NCBI GenBank assembly: GCA_963746255.1
Contig: CAVVAJ010000007.1
Location: 868,001 to 932,000 of the forward strand
Source: DAOVXM01 sp963746255
GTDB taxonomy: Bacteria; Chloroflexota; Anaerolineae; Anaerolineales; UBA4823
Direction: 5' to 3'
DNA: 64,000 nucleotides
Below the pieces are notes generated by a model. That model did not search any database. It saw nothing but the letters and a program-made list of their open reading frames with translations, and was not told the DNA's origin. Shown here in pieces: positions 9,421 through 17,569 of the stretch; position 1 is the stretch's first letter; each line of letters opens with the position of its first letter. The position numbers were made by a program, and so were the translations under genes.

Positions 9421-10591
9421 CTATTTCGTTAAGCGCATCACAAATGCGCCGGTATAGACACCGCTATCGCAGTCCATATCCGTCAGGTCTGGAATGATGT
9501 CCTTAACGAAAAACCCTTCTATGGTTTTGGTATTGGCTGCGATCGCGCCCAAATCAACGGCATAGTCTTTCCCAGGGCAGCTTGTCCCAAGACCAGGTGC
9601 GTCGACGCATGTGATGTAGAAGGCTGCAAATCCTATCACCCGGTGGTAGTAAAGACCACCTGCGGTAGTGATGATGTCATCCCCGTCCTCTAACCCACAG
9701 GCTGTGGTTGGGTAGTCATCACATATGTTGTCAAAAACTGGAACGGTGACAATTTCACCCACTTTTCCGCCCGCGTTTTGAAATACATTGTTTGCTACAC
9801 CGGATTGCCCACCCAACCCAAATAGGTGTATTAATTTCATCTGGGAAACCATCGTTAATCCAGGATACGAGTTCGCTGCTGCCGCCGCCTGCTCCGTCCA
9901 GGTCCAACCAGCTGCGCCCGCCGTTCGCGATCAGGTCGTCGTCACCGTCATTATCTAGATCGCAGTCAAGCCAGCCAAAATCAGAATCACATATTGCTGC
10001 TAGATCTCCCGGTTCCGAGACCGAGTCCATCACAATATAAAGCTCTTTGGGAATTGGTAACACAGGATTGTTTACATAGCTGATAACTTGAGAATACGTA
10101 ATAGCATTTTCCGAGCAATCTGTCAAATCTGTGACTGTACTTGATATCGGTGTTCGGCACGCCCAGGCGATCGGCAGGACACCTGCACCGGTTGTCGCCG
10201 GGCAGCAAGACGCCGATGCCGAAGCTTGCGCGGTCAACTCCGGAAAGCCCACAAAATGTGCGAAGAATGAGCTGCTTGAGATCTGCGTCGTAACGGTGAC
10301 AACCCCGTGTTCGCCATCAACCTGCGGGTAAGCAACATCCGCAGTGTTCTCATTGGTTGCGTAGCTGATTGCAGCTTGCTCTGGTGATGCGAAGGAATAG
10401 TTGTCCGGCAAGCACAGTTCCGCCGCCCCCGCCATCGCTCCCGCATCAGCCGCATTTTGCGCTGCCCTGCGCTGCAGGAACAGATTCCCGCCATCAATAA
10501 TGAGCGCCAGGAATCCTAACAAGACGATCAGGGCGACGACGAAAATCACCAGGATCTGGCCGTATTCATTTGAGTTTCTTTGCTTATTCAT
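9421..10591 (-). CDS. TadG-like pilus protein, interrupted by a +1 frameshift
   Basis: The N-terminal part has the Tad-domain signature: GQILVIFVVALIVLLGFLAL followed by IDGGNLFLQRRAAQNAADAG, a membrane anchor plus exported domain as in TadG pseudopilin-like proteins. The frame beginning at 10591 runs through NTPIWVG and then goes off-family. A second frame ending at 9421 resumes with GGQSGVANNVFQNAGGKVG. Removing a single base near 9811 (within the G-rich minus-strand run GGGTTGGGTGGGC) joins them into one protein of about 389 residues with WVGGQSG. The acidic Asp-rich stretch around 9900-9960 (DLDNDGDDD) looks like a calcium-binding repeat. It is either a broken gene or a sequence error. 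Confidence 0.82.
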
Positions 10592-10662
10592 ATATATCGC
10601 TCACTTTTTGCCTAAATCAGCCGCATCGCTTATTACAAGGTATATGAAGTCTATTACCCAAA

Positions 10663-11040
10663 TCAATTTTCCCTGACCATCGATGCCTCACTGTGCAATG
10701 TGATTTGTGGGTTGCCAGTGAGCAGGTTGAGGAGCGGGGTCACGGTTTCAAAATCGTAATCTACAATTACCTCAACGGTCTCACTAAGAACGACAAGTGT
10801 GATATCGTCCTGACTTAGGAAAGGGGCTAAGCGTTGAGTTTCTTGTTCGATCTGTGTTCCGTTCGGATTCGTGATACCGTAGCGTGCGCCTTCACGGGCT
10901 GCATTATGGATCGAGCTGTAGAAGAACACTGCTCGTCCCAAGTCCGTGACAACTAAGATCAAGAACAAGAATAGGGATAATACGACTGTAAACTCAACCA
11001 GCGCTTGCCCTTTAGTCAATTTTCTATTAATTCCTTTCAT
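10663..11040 (-). CDS. tadE: TadE-like pilus protein (distal copy)
   Basis: This 125-residue protein has the TadE signature GQALVEFTVVLSLFLFLILV at the N-terminus, where the conserved Glu five residues into the hydrophobic stretch defines pseudopilins. It then has DLGRAVFFYSSIHNAAREGARYG. Its ATG overlaps the stop of the upstream tadE by four bases (ATGA), so the two are translationally coupled. It is expected to be processed and inserted in the cell envelope as a minor pilin. Confidence 0.9.
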   Translation of the reverse strand: MKGINRKLTKGQALVEFTVVLSLFLFLILVVTDLGRAVFFYSSIHNAAREGARYGITNPNGTQIEQETQRLAPFLSQDDITLVVLSETVEVIVDYDFETVTPLLNLLTGNPQITLHSEASMVREN

Positions 11041-11462
11041 GGTACGAGCATCCTTGTCGAGCGGGAGAGCGGGAGAGTTGATGGGAAAAATATGCTGGTC
11101 GAGAGTTGGAAATTGTAATTCACGGTCACTTCCACCGGGAAACCCTTGTCGCAGCCTGGAAGTGCATCAGCTAGGAGGCAGTAGGTTACTGTTACGTTGC
11201 TCGGGGAGAGGCTCACCATTGATCCTTGCGCCTCTGCCACAGCTGCTGCCTTTGTCCCGTCAAATATCGGGCTGCTGGCGCTGTCATCCGGGTGCAGTGT
11301 GAGATAGCGCGCCCCTTCCCGCGAAGCATTGGTGATCACGATCGTTGCGAAGAACACTCGCCCGAAATCCAGTGCGGCTACCCCGATGAAGAACATTACC
11401 ATCAAGATCAGTGCGAATTCCAGCAGGCTCTGCCCACGTTCACTCCGGTACCTCTTAATCAT
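11037..11462 (-). CDS. tadE: TadE-like pilus protein (proximal copy)
   Basis: A 141-residue minor pseudopilin with GQSLLEFALILMVMFFIGVA, DFGRVFFATIVITNASREGA and a two-cysteine loop (CLLADALPGC). It is the second gene of the operon, right after the HD-GYP gene (17 bases). It is paralogous to the neighbouring TadE, with which its stop codon overlaps. Confidence 0.9.
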   Translation of the reverse strand: MIKRYRSERGQSLLEFALILMVMFFIGVAALDFGRVFFATIVITNASREGARYLTLHPDDSASSPIFDGTKAAAVAEAQGSMVSLSPSNVTVTYCLLADALPGCDKGFPVEVTVNYNFQLSTSIFFPSTLPLSRSTRMLVP

Positions 11463-11478
11463 ACCTATCCAGCCTCAA

Positions 11479-12117
11479 TCATGCCGCTTGAGCGCGGTCC
11501 TTGTACGTATGGTGGATGTTCGTCAGATCATCGAAATTTTCAGCGAACACGGCGACGAGCTCGTGGTCAAACAGTTCATTGCTCGACTCCAGGATCAGCT
11601 TTTTTGCCTTGACCAGCGGCAGCGTTTCCTTTTTATACGCTCGCGCCGTCGTCAGTGCATCGAACACATCCGCCAGCGCGGTGATGCGCCCGCTGATCGG
11701 GATCGCCTCACCCCGCAGACCTTTCGGGTAGCCTGTGCCATTCCAGCGCTCGTGGTGCGTCAGCGCAATCATCTCCGCCGTTTGCATCAGGTGATAAGCA
11801 GAGCCAGAGAGCATCTCGGCCCCAATCGTCGTATGCCGTTTGACGAATTCCCAATCGTAGGCGCTCAATTCACCGGCTTTAGCCAGGATGCTCTGCGGGA
11901 CCCCCGCTTCCCCGACATCATGTAGCTGGCTGGCATACGAGATCGTCAGCGCAGCTTCACCGGAAAGGTCCATCCCCAGCGCCAGCGTGTACGTATAGCG
12001 CCGGATGCGTTCGATATGCGGCTCGATATTTGGCGTCCGGTACTGGGCAACTATCGCCATCCGTTGGATCGTGTCAAGGAATTCCTTGTTGTTGATTTCA
12101 CTTGCGTATGCGTTCAT
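11479..12117 (-). CDS. HD-GYP domain phosphohydrolase
   Basis: This 212-residue single-domain protein shows the HD pair in SQLHDVGEAGVP and the extended HD-GYP signature: HHERWNGTGYPKGLRGEAIP, then RITALADVFDALTT. HD-GYP proteins hydrolyse cyclic di-GMP (or related dinucleotides). As the first gene of the Tad operon it probably couples pilus production to cyclic-dinucleotide levels; that role is inference from position. There is no sensor or receiver domain, so control must come from expression or partner proteins. Confidence 0.88.
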   Translation of the reverse strand: MNAYASEINNKEFLDTIQRMAIVAQYRTPNIEPHIERIRRYTYTLALGMDLSGEAALTISYASQLHDVGEAGVPQSILAKAGELSAYDWEFVKRHTTIGAEMLSGSAYHLMQTAEMIALTHHERWNGTGYPKGLRGEAIPISGRITALADVFDALTTARAYKKETLPLVKAKKLILESSNELFDHELVAVFAENFDDLTNIHHTYKDRAQAA

Positions 12118-12194
12118 CGGTTGTCCGTTTTCCGTAGGTTGCAGTATCAGTCCGAAATAATGGGTCAGCCTTTCATTATATGTCTGCTGCTTGG

Positions 12195-13871
12195 TTAAGG
12201 CAGTAAACCTTGCAGATCAGATGGGTTCTGTGATTTCATCCGCTCGACCAGGTACTGGTTGGGCTCTAGATAGCGGTTCTTGATCCAATTGACTCCGCCG
12301 TTCAGCGGGTTTTCCGGTGATGTCTTCAAATCTGTATCCCAGCTTGCACCGTACGCAACTGCGAAATGCAGGTATGGGTCAATGTAGGAATGCTCCGTGC
12401 GGATTGCACCGATCAGGCTGCCGCCCGGGTAGTCCTCACCTGCCTGGATATTGCTCAGCTCGCTGAGGTGGTCATATACCGTCAGCACCTCGGCGCCATC
12501 GCTCTGCCGGTGCCGGAAAAGGGCGGTTTTCCCCTGGCAGTGGGCATGGGTTGCGCCGGTATAGACGCAGCGCCCGTTCGCCGCCAGGTAAATCGGCTGG
12601 CTGAACTTGGCTGATTTCCGCTGCCCTTCGTTGGCCTGGTAGAAATCTACTCCGGCATGGAAATCGGGGTTCAAGAAGGTATTCCCAGCTTGGGCTGCTG
12701 TTCCTGAGAGCGGCCACAGGAATTGTTCTGCCAGGAAGCCCCTGCTTTCGGCATTCACCAGTCGGTCGTAAACGGACCAGTACTTGCTCTCGGCTTCCCA
12801 ATCGTAAACCTGCTGTTGGGCGCCGACCAGCACCAGGTAGTCGCGCAGGAACTGGAAGTAGCTCGTCACCGCTTGTTGCAAGTTACCTTCCGCTTTAAAG
12901 AAGGGACCGAACACCAACCGCCACATATCCGGGTCCTGCTCGATCAGCGCCCGAACTCCGATCAAGTACTTGATCAAAGCCAGGAATTTTTTACCCGGGT
13001 CCGCTTTCCCTAGCTGGATCTCGTTATGCCCCAGGATATTGGTTGCCAGGATACCGTAGCGTTTCATGATCGACCAGACCGTCGCCACCACGTTCGCAAT
13101 CTGCTGGTCGCCTGGCAGCTTACCGGGTTTGTCGAATTGAGCCCCGGTGATCTCGATCGCGATCGTGACCATATTGGGATCGACCACGGGTCCATCGAAC
13201 ATGTCTTGCAGCAGGGTATAGGTACCGTAGCCGCGGTAGCCGAGTTGGTATAAAGCCCGTACGAAGTACTGCTTCTTCTCCTGGTGAGCCAGGTAGTTGA
13301 TCGAGCGGATATGCGACCCTGTGAATGGCGTGCCATCAAGGTCTGGCGATTGGGTCTGGATAATGGCGATCTGCTCTGTGTTAGGCTGCTCGTTGTAGTG
13401 CGGTCTTGCACTGCCGACCAGGAAATGTGTGCTGGTCCGGGTTATGAAATCATCGAGCTTGCGCAGGCTGTCGAAACCACGTAAATATCCCTTGATCGAG
13501 TGGTCGAAATCCTCGTCGTCCCCGTACCAGTGCAGCACGATCCCCCAGGTTTTATTAGCCAGCAGCCGGTCTGCATGGTAGCGCTTCTCCTTGTTCCATT
13601 GCGTGATGGCTACCGGCACTTTGTGTGTCAGCCGGTTGGGTCCCAGCAGCCGCAGGTACCCATCGCCGCCAAGCGTTGTATTTGGTACCAGGTTTAAGAT
13701 CGACCGCACCCGCCGTGGCAGCTCTTCTAACACCAGTGCGGGTATCACCTCCTCGACCGGGATGTCATGCCCGATTTCTGGGAATACCCTATATGGCAAT
13801 GCCGCGGCGGTGATATTCACGCCCAGAAATTTAAGGAATGCTCGTCGGTCGAGCGGGTATTTAGTAGTCAT
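12195..13871 (-). CDS. Tat-exported bifunctional amidase_2 / M23 peptidase
   Basis: This is a 558-residue exported cell-wall hydrolase. The N-terminus has the twin-arginine motif DRRAFLKFLG with a following hydrophobic stretch. Residues about 80-290 form an N-acetylmuramoyl-L-alanine amidase (PGRP/amidase_2) domain: WGIVLHWYG, STHFLVG, VTIAIEITG and ILGHNEIQLGKADPGKKF carry the zinc His residues and the late catalytic D-P-G-K motif. Residues about 415-530 form a LytM/M23 domain: FHAGVDF, LTVYDHLSEL and YLHFAVAYG supply the H-x-x-x-D and H-x-H-like elements. The last is YLHF, so its zinc site may be degenerate. One protein thus could cut both the amide and the peptide cross-link. Confidence 0.85.
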   Translation of the reverse strand: MTTKYPLDRRAFLKFLGVNITAAALPYRVFPEIGHDIPVEEVIPALVLEELPRRVRSILNLVPNTTLGGDGYLRLLGPNRLTHKVPVAITQWNKEKRYHADRLLANKTWGIVLHWYGDDEDFDHSIKGYLRGFDSLRKLDDFITRTSTHFLVGSARPHYNEQPNTEQIAIIQTQSPDLDGTPFTGSHIRSINYLAHQEKKQYFVRALYQLGYRGYGTYTLLQDMFDGPVVDPNMVTIAIEITGAQFDKPGKLPGDQQIANVVATVWSIMKRYGILATNILGHNEIQLGKADPGKKFLALIKYLIGVRALIEQDPDMWRLVFGPFFKAEGNLQQAVTSYFQFLRDYLVLVGAQQQVYDWEAESKYWSVYDRLVNAESRGFLAEQFLWPLSGTAAQAGNTFLNPDFHAGVDFYQANEGQRKSAKFSQPIYLAANGRCVYTGATHAHCQGKTALFRHRQSDGAEVLTVYDHLSELSNIQAGEDYPGGSLIGAIRTEHSYIDPYLHFAVAYGASWDTDLKTSPENPLNGGVNWIKNRYLEPNQYLVERMKSQNPSDLQGLLP

Positions 13872-14125
13872 AATAATTATTGCCGAAGCTGTTTCCCCAT
13901 GTGATGAGTAGCAGTGATGGACTTCGCTATATACATGATAACCATTCGGATGGCATATTGGAATAGTACCTTAGTATGCAAAATATCACGCTAATTTCAC
14001 GCTGCTTCTCCAAAAGAGCTTATCAGCGTGATAAGAAATGACTATCCTATTATCGGAATTGTTAGTTCGCTCTTTAGAACCTCGGGTTCAACTTGCATAG
14101 ATGCAATTTCCATTCCCGTGATTAA

Positions 14126-14299
14126 GTGCGCTGCACCTGGGCACACGTACAATGGTTTGCATCTTGGTTTGATCGCCCTACCACAAGTGGGTGCGCTGCA
14201 CGTCGTATGAAGATCTAGATAGTCTTTCCTCGCAATTTGTCCGCTGCACGTGTTCAATTAATCGGACAGTTGCCGCCCTAACTTTCCCGATGCACGTAT
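14126..14299 (+). repeat. four dispersed copies of a GCTGCACGT-type motif
   Basis: The 476-base intergenic region 13872-14347 has no gene I can support. It carries CGCTGCAC-type cores at about 14129, 14194, 14243 and a weaker GATGCACGT at about 14289, spaced by roughly 65, 48 and 46 bases. Three are preceded by GTG or GTC. The last lies on top of the -10 box of the following gene. They could be regulator binding sites or worn tandem repeats. Confidence 0.35.
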
Positions 14300-14302
14300 A
14301 AT
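14297..14302 (+). promoter_or_regulatory. candidate -10 box (TATAAT) for the META lipoprotein gene
   Basis: A consensus TATAAT lies 46 bases before the ATG at 14348. There is no good -35 at the ideal distance, and the best match (TTGCCG at 14270) has a 21-base spacer. A GCACGT motif directly abuts it, so an activator or repressor is possible. Confidence 0.35.
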
Positions 14303-14347
14303 TAGCCCACACAGTACGATCGCTTCGCATAATTCGAGCAGGTACTT

Positions 14348-15136
14348 ATGGATGTTGTTTATATGTTAAAAATCATATTGTTGCCCATCGCCGCCCTTGT
14401 TATTCTCGGATTAACCGCTTGTACATCTGCCGAGTCAGATATTACATTAACTAACCAACCTTGGCTGCTTACCGAGCTGGTAGGTCAAGTGCTCCTTCCC
14501 GATACCGTTATCACCGCCAACTTCAGCCCGGACGGGATGCTCTCCGGGGCATCCGGCTGCAATAACTACTCCGGACCGTACGTCGTCGATGGTCAGGACA
14601 TACGCACGGGACCTTTCGCCAGCACCATGATGGCGTGCCCGGAGCCGGTCATGGGGCAGGAAACACTCTATATCAAGACCATGGAAAATTCCGCTTCCTT
14701 CTCCATCCAGGGTGATACCCTGACCTTCAATGGACCGGGGGGCGATCCGCTTGCTGTCTTCACCGCCGTCAGCCAAGACCTCGCTGGCAGTTCTTGGGAT
14801 GTGATCAGTTATAACAACGGCAAGGGTGCGGTCGTCAGCGTGATCATTGGCACCGAGATCAGTGCCAATTTTGGAGAGGATGGCCAGTTAACTGGCAGCG
14901 CCGGCTGCAACGATTACTTCGCCCCGTATGAGACCGGTGGCGATGAGATCACTATCGGTCTGCCCGGCGCGACCGAGAAGTTTTGCAGTGAACCCGATGG
15001 CATCATGGAGCAGGAGCAGGCCTACCTGGCCGCTCTGCAGACCGCGGCGACTTACAATATCCAGGCTGCTGACATGGACATGCGCACGGCAGAAGGTGCT
15101 CGCGTTGCATTTTTTAAGCGCAAACCATCCCGATAA
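14348..15136 (+). CDS. lipoprotein with two META/HslJ domains
   Basis: This 262-residue secreted lipoprotein has a signal sequence of about 25 residues ending in the lipobox LTAC, then two tandem META domains (residues about 35-145 and 148-260). Each shows the pattern W-x-L/D, N/F-S-x-D-G-x-L-S/T-G-x-x-G-C-N-x-Y, a Met/Phe-Cys pair and a Q-E-x-x-Y helix. META/HslJ domains occur in heat-shock and envelope-stress lipoproteins, and biochemical function is unknown. An alternative start at the ATG five codons in (14363) gives a tighter signal peptide. Both halves are intact, so the duplication is old. Confidence 0.87.
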   Translation: MDVVYMLKIILLPIAALVILGLTACTSAESDITLTNQPWLLTELVGQVLLPDTVITANFSPDGMLSGASGCNNYSGPYVVDGQDIRTGPFASTMMACPEPVMGQETLYIKTMENSASFSIQGDTLTFNGPGGDPLAVFTAVSQDLAGSSWDVISYNNGKGAVVSVIIGTEISANFGEDGQLTGSAGCNDYFAPYETGGDEITIGLPGATEKFCSEPDGIMEQEQAYLAALQTAATYNIQAADMDMRTAEGARVAFFKRKPSR

Positions 15137-15419
15137 CCGCCCCCTTTCTCAGCGTTCTTCTCCATATGAGTGCGTCACGCTCACGAATATGAGGCAGGCG
15201 ATCATACCTACCGATAATGCAATGACATGCTTTGCTGCACAAATCCATACCTTATGTTGTGATCTGAGTCCAGAACCAGCTGGCCCGTGAAATGGATACC
15301 CGAGAGCGTTTATAATAACTATTATTGCATAGGTTTTGAAGTAGAGGCTGCCCTTATTAATCGAACCACATTCATTACTTGTTTTGTGTAACAAATCATG
15401 GCTACTGAGAGGATTTATT

Positions 15420-16292
15420 TTGCCCTTTCCTTATAAAAAAGTTCACGTGATCATCAACCCTGCCTCCGGTAAGGATGAACCGATTTTGAATGTCATCAAC
15501 CGCGTCTTCCGGCAGTACGATATCGACTGGGATCTCAGCATCACCCGTGCATCTGGCGATGCCACCCGTTACGCCCGTCAGGCAGTCCAAGCGGGCGCCG
15601 ATCTCGTCGCCGGGTACGGTGGCGACGGGACCCAGATGGAGGTCGCCGATGGTTTGATTGGCACCGGTGTGCCGATGGCGATCCTTCCTGGTGGTACCGG
15701 CAACTCCATGGCACATGATCTTAAAGTTCCCCCTAAACTGAAAGAGGCCGTCGAGTTGGCATGCACCAGCCCCAACCTACGCGCGATCGACGTTGCCCAG
15801 ATTGAAGACCAGCATTTCATGCTGCGCGCCAACACGGGTACCAGCGAGCAGGAGAAGGCCAGCCGGGAGTCAAAAGACCGCTACGGCAACTTCGCCTATA
15901 TCATGGAAGGCGTCCGCTTCCTGGGTAATTTGCCACATGCGCGCTTCCATCTGACGATCGACGGGCAGGAGATAGAGCAAGAGGGTATCAGCTGTTTGGT
16001 ATTCAACGCTGGCAGTCTAGGCCAGTTTGCACAACTAAGTTCCTCCATAAAAGTGGACGATGGCTTGCTGGATGTCCTCATCGTCAACAGTAAACTTGAA
16101 TCAGTCTTGTCTTTAGCCACAGATCCCATGGAACATCCTGCCCTCCAAATCGGTCAGTACAGCTGGCAGGGTCGCGAGATTACGATCCAGGCTGACCCGC
16201 CCCAACCGCTGTGGTTGGATGGTGAGCATTATGGCGAAACCCCCGCGACAATAAAAGTGGTTCCAAAGGCGATCAAGGTCGTGGTACCGTAA
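15420..16292 (+). CDS. diacylglycerol kinase-family lipid kinase
   Basis: This cytosolic or membrane-associated kinase of about 290 residues phosphorylates diacylglycerol or a related lipid. It shows KVHVIINPASGK, the nucleotide loop GYGGDGTQMEVADGL, ILPGGTGNSMAHDL and a C-terminal PLWLDGEHYGETP, the order expected for the DAGK catalytic domain (YegS/DgkB-like). The reading frame is open from 15384, but I place the start at TTG 15420. A clear GAGAGGA sits seven bases upstream there, and translation from it begins just before the conserved first strand. Confidence 0.88.
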   Translation: MPFPYKKVHVIINPASGKDEPILNVINRVFRQYDIDWDLSITRASGDATRYARQAVQAGADLVAGYGGDGTQMEVADGLIGTGVPMAILPGGTGNSMAHDLKVPPKLKEAVELACTSPNLRAIDVAQIEDQHFMLRANTGTSEQEKASRESKDRYGNFAYIMEGVRFLGNLPHARFHLTIDGQEIEQEGISCLVFNAGSLGQFAQLSSSIKVDDGLLDVLIVNSKLESVLSLATDPMEHPALQIGQYSWQGREITIQADPPQPLWLDGEHYGETPATIKVVPKAIKVVVP

Positions 16293-16460
16293 GCTCTGTG
16301 CGCACATCTGGAAATGGTGTTCACACATCCTTGTACCCCCTATGTCGTCTATCACGGTGATCACTGTTTATTCAGCCCCCTGGAGGCATTCGATGATGTA
16401 CTCGAGCAGCAGTATTGTTAGGCATCTTTTTCCCAGAGACAGAGGAATTTAGGTGTAACC

Positions 16461-17501
16461 GTGACTGATACGGCTTGGTCCCCACAGACAAAGCTGATCG
16501 TGCTAATCTTCTTGCTGTTGAGCGTGGTCGCGCTGGCGGTTTTACTCGCTCCCCTGCTCTACGCGCTGCTGATCGCCGCCTTATTGGCTTATCTGCTCGA
16601 CCCATTGGTCGGTTTGCTCGTCCGGCGCACACGCCTGACCCGTCCCTGGGCCGCCGCAGTTGTGTTTTTTATTTCCATGTTGCTCTTAATCGGCATTCCG
16701 GCCTTGCTCGGTTCCGTGGCGGTTGCCCAGTTCGAACGCATCCGCACCGAGCTGCTCGAGGTGGCTGAGGCCGTAACCGCCTGGGCTGCCCAACCGATCG
16801 CTATCGTGGGCTACCGCATCTACCCGGGGCATTTGCTGGATGATCTCAGCCAAGCTACGGGGACAGTCATCTCCGCTATACCGGTTGGCTCCTTCAGTGT
16901 CCTCTCTGATGTGACCAATAATATACTGCTTGGGCTGGTTGTCCTAATCAGCGGCTACCATCTGTTGAAGGATGGACCTAGGATCAAATCGTGGTTGATC
17001 AGCTTATCCCCCAAGGATTATCACTCCGATGTTGAGCTCTTGTTGGCTGAGCTGGCCGATGTCTGGGCGGTGTTCTTACGAGTGCAGCTGCTCATCTTCG
17101 TTGTCTTAGCCGCTCTTATGGGTTCCGGCACATTTCTGGTGATCTGGCTCTTCCGTTCTGGGTTGCTTGGAGTTTCACCCCTGTTAATGATTGTCCTGCT
17201 GGTTCTGGTCTACGCCGCTGCCCAGCAGGTTGACAACCTCTGGCTCCGTCCCCAACTCATGGGGCAGCGTTTGCAATTACACCCCGGCCTGGTCTTCGCG
17301 GGTTTGATGGGTGCTCTGGTCGTCAGTGGGATCTTGGGCGCCTTGCTGGTCGTCCCATTTATGGCCACGACCAGGGTCTTGGGGCACTACATCTACTGCC
17401 AGTTATTCGATCTGCCTCCCTGGGACAATTCAGCCGATCTGCCCGACAGAGCTTCTCCAATTGTGGGCAGTAACAACATCATAGAATCCCAAACCGAGTG
17501 A
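16461..17501 (+). CDS. AI-2E family (PerM-type) membrane transporter
   Basis: A 346-residue polytopic membrane protein with about seven or eight transmembrane helices. It has the family architecture: two N-terminal helices ending in LLAYLLDPLVGLLVRR, a third helix, an extracytoplasmic stretch, then GLVVLISGYHLLKDGP and the C-terminal block VDNLWLRPQLMGQRLQLHP. Members export small molecules, including autoinducer-2 in E. coli, or act as sodium/proton antiporters; the substrate here is unknown. It starts with GTG; the region before it has only a weak purine-rich site. Confidence 0.88.
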   Translation: MTDTAWSPQTKLIVLIFLLLSVVALAVLLAPLLYALLIAALLAYLLDPLVGLLVRRTRLTRPWAAAVVFFISMLLLIGIPALLGSVAVAQFERIRTELLEVAEAVTAWAAQPIAIVGYRIYPGHLLDDLSQATGTVISAIPVGSFSVLSDVTNNILLGLVVLISGYHLLKDGPRIKSWLISLSPKDYHSDVELLLAELADVWAVFLRVQLLIFVVLAALMGSGTFLVIWLFRSGLLGVSPLLMIVLLVLVYAAAQQVDNLWLRPQLMGQRLQLHPGLVFAGLMGALVVSGILGALLVVPFMATTRVLGHYIYCQLFDLPPWDNSADLPDRASPIVGSNNIIESQTE

Positions 17502-17569
17502 GCCCTACAATATTGTTTAAAACCAACGATTACAGCTATCTCATGTGTTGCTAAGTCATTTCTTGGCTC

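Noticed and set aside
9800..9820. Programmed frameshift in the TadG gene
   Set aside because: No slippery heptamer with downstream structure that I can see; single extra base fits decay or error better.
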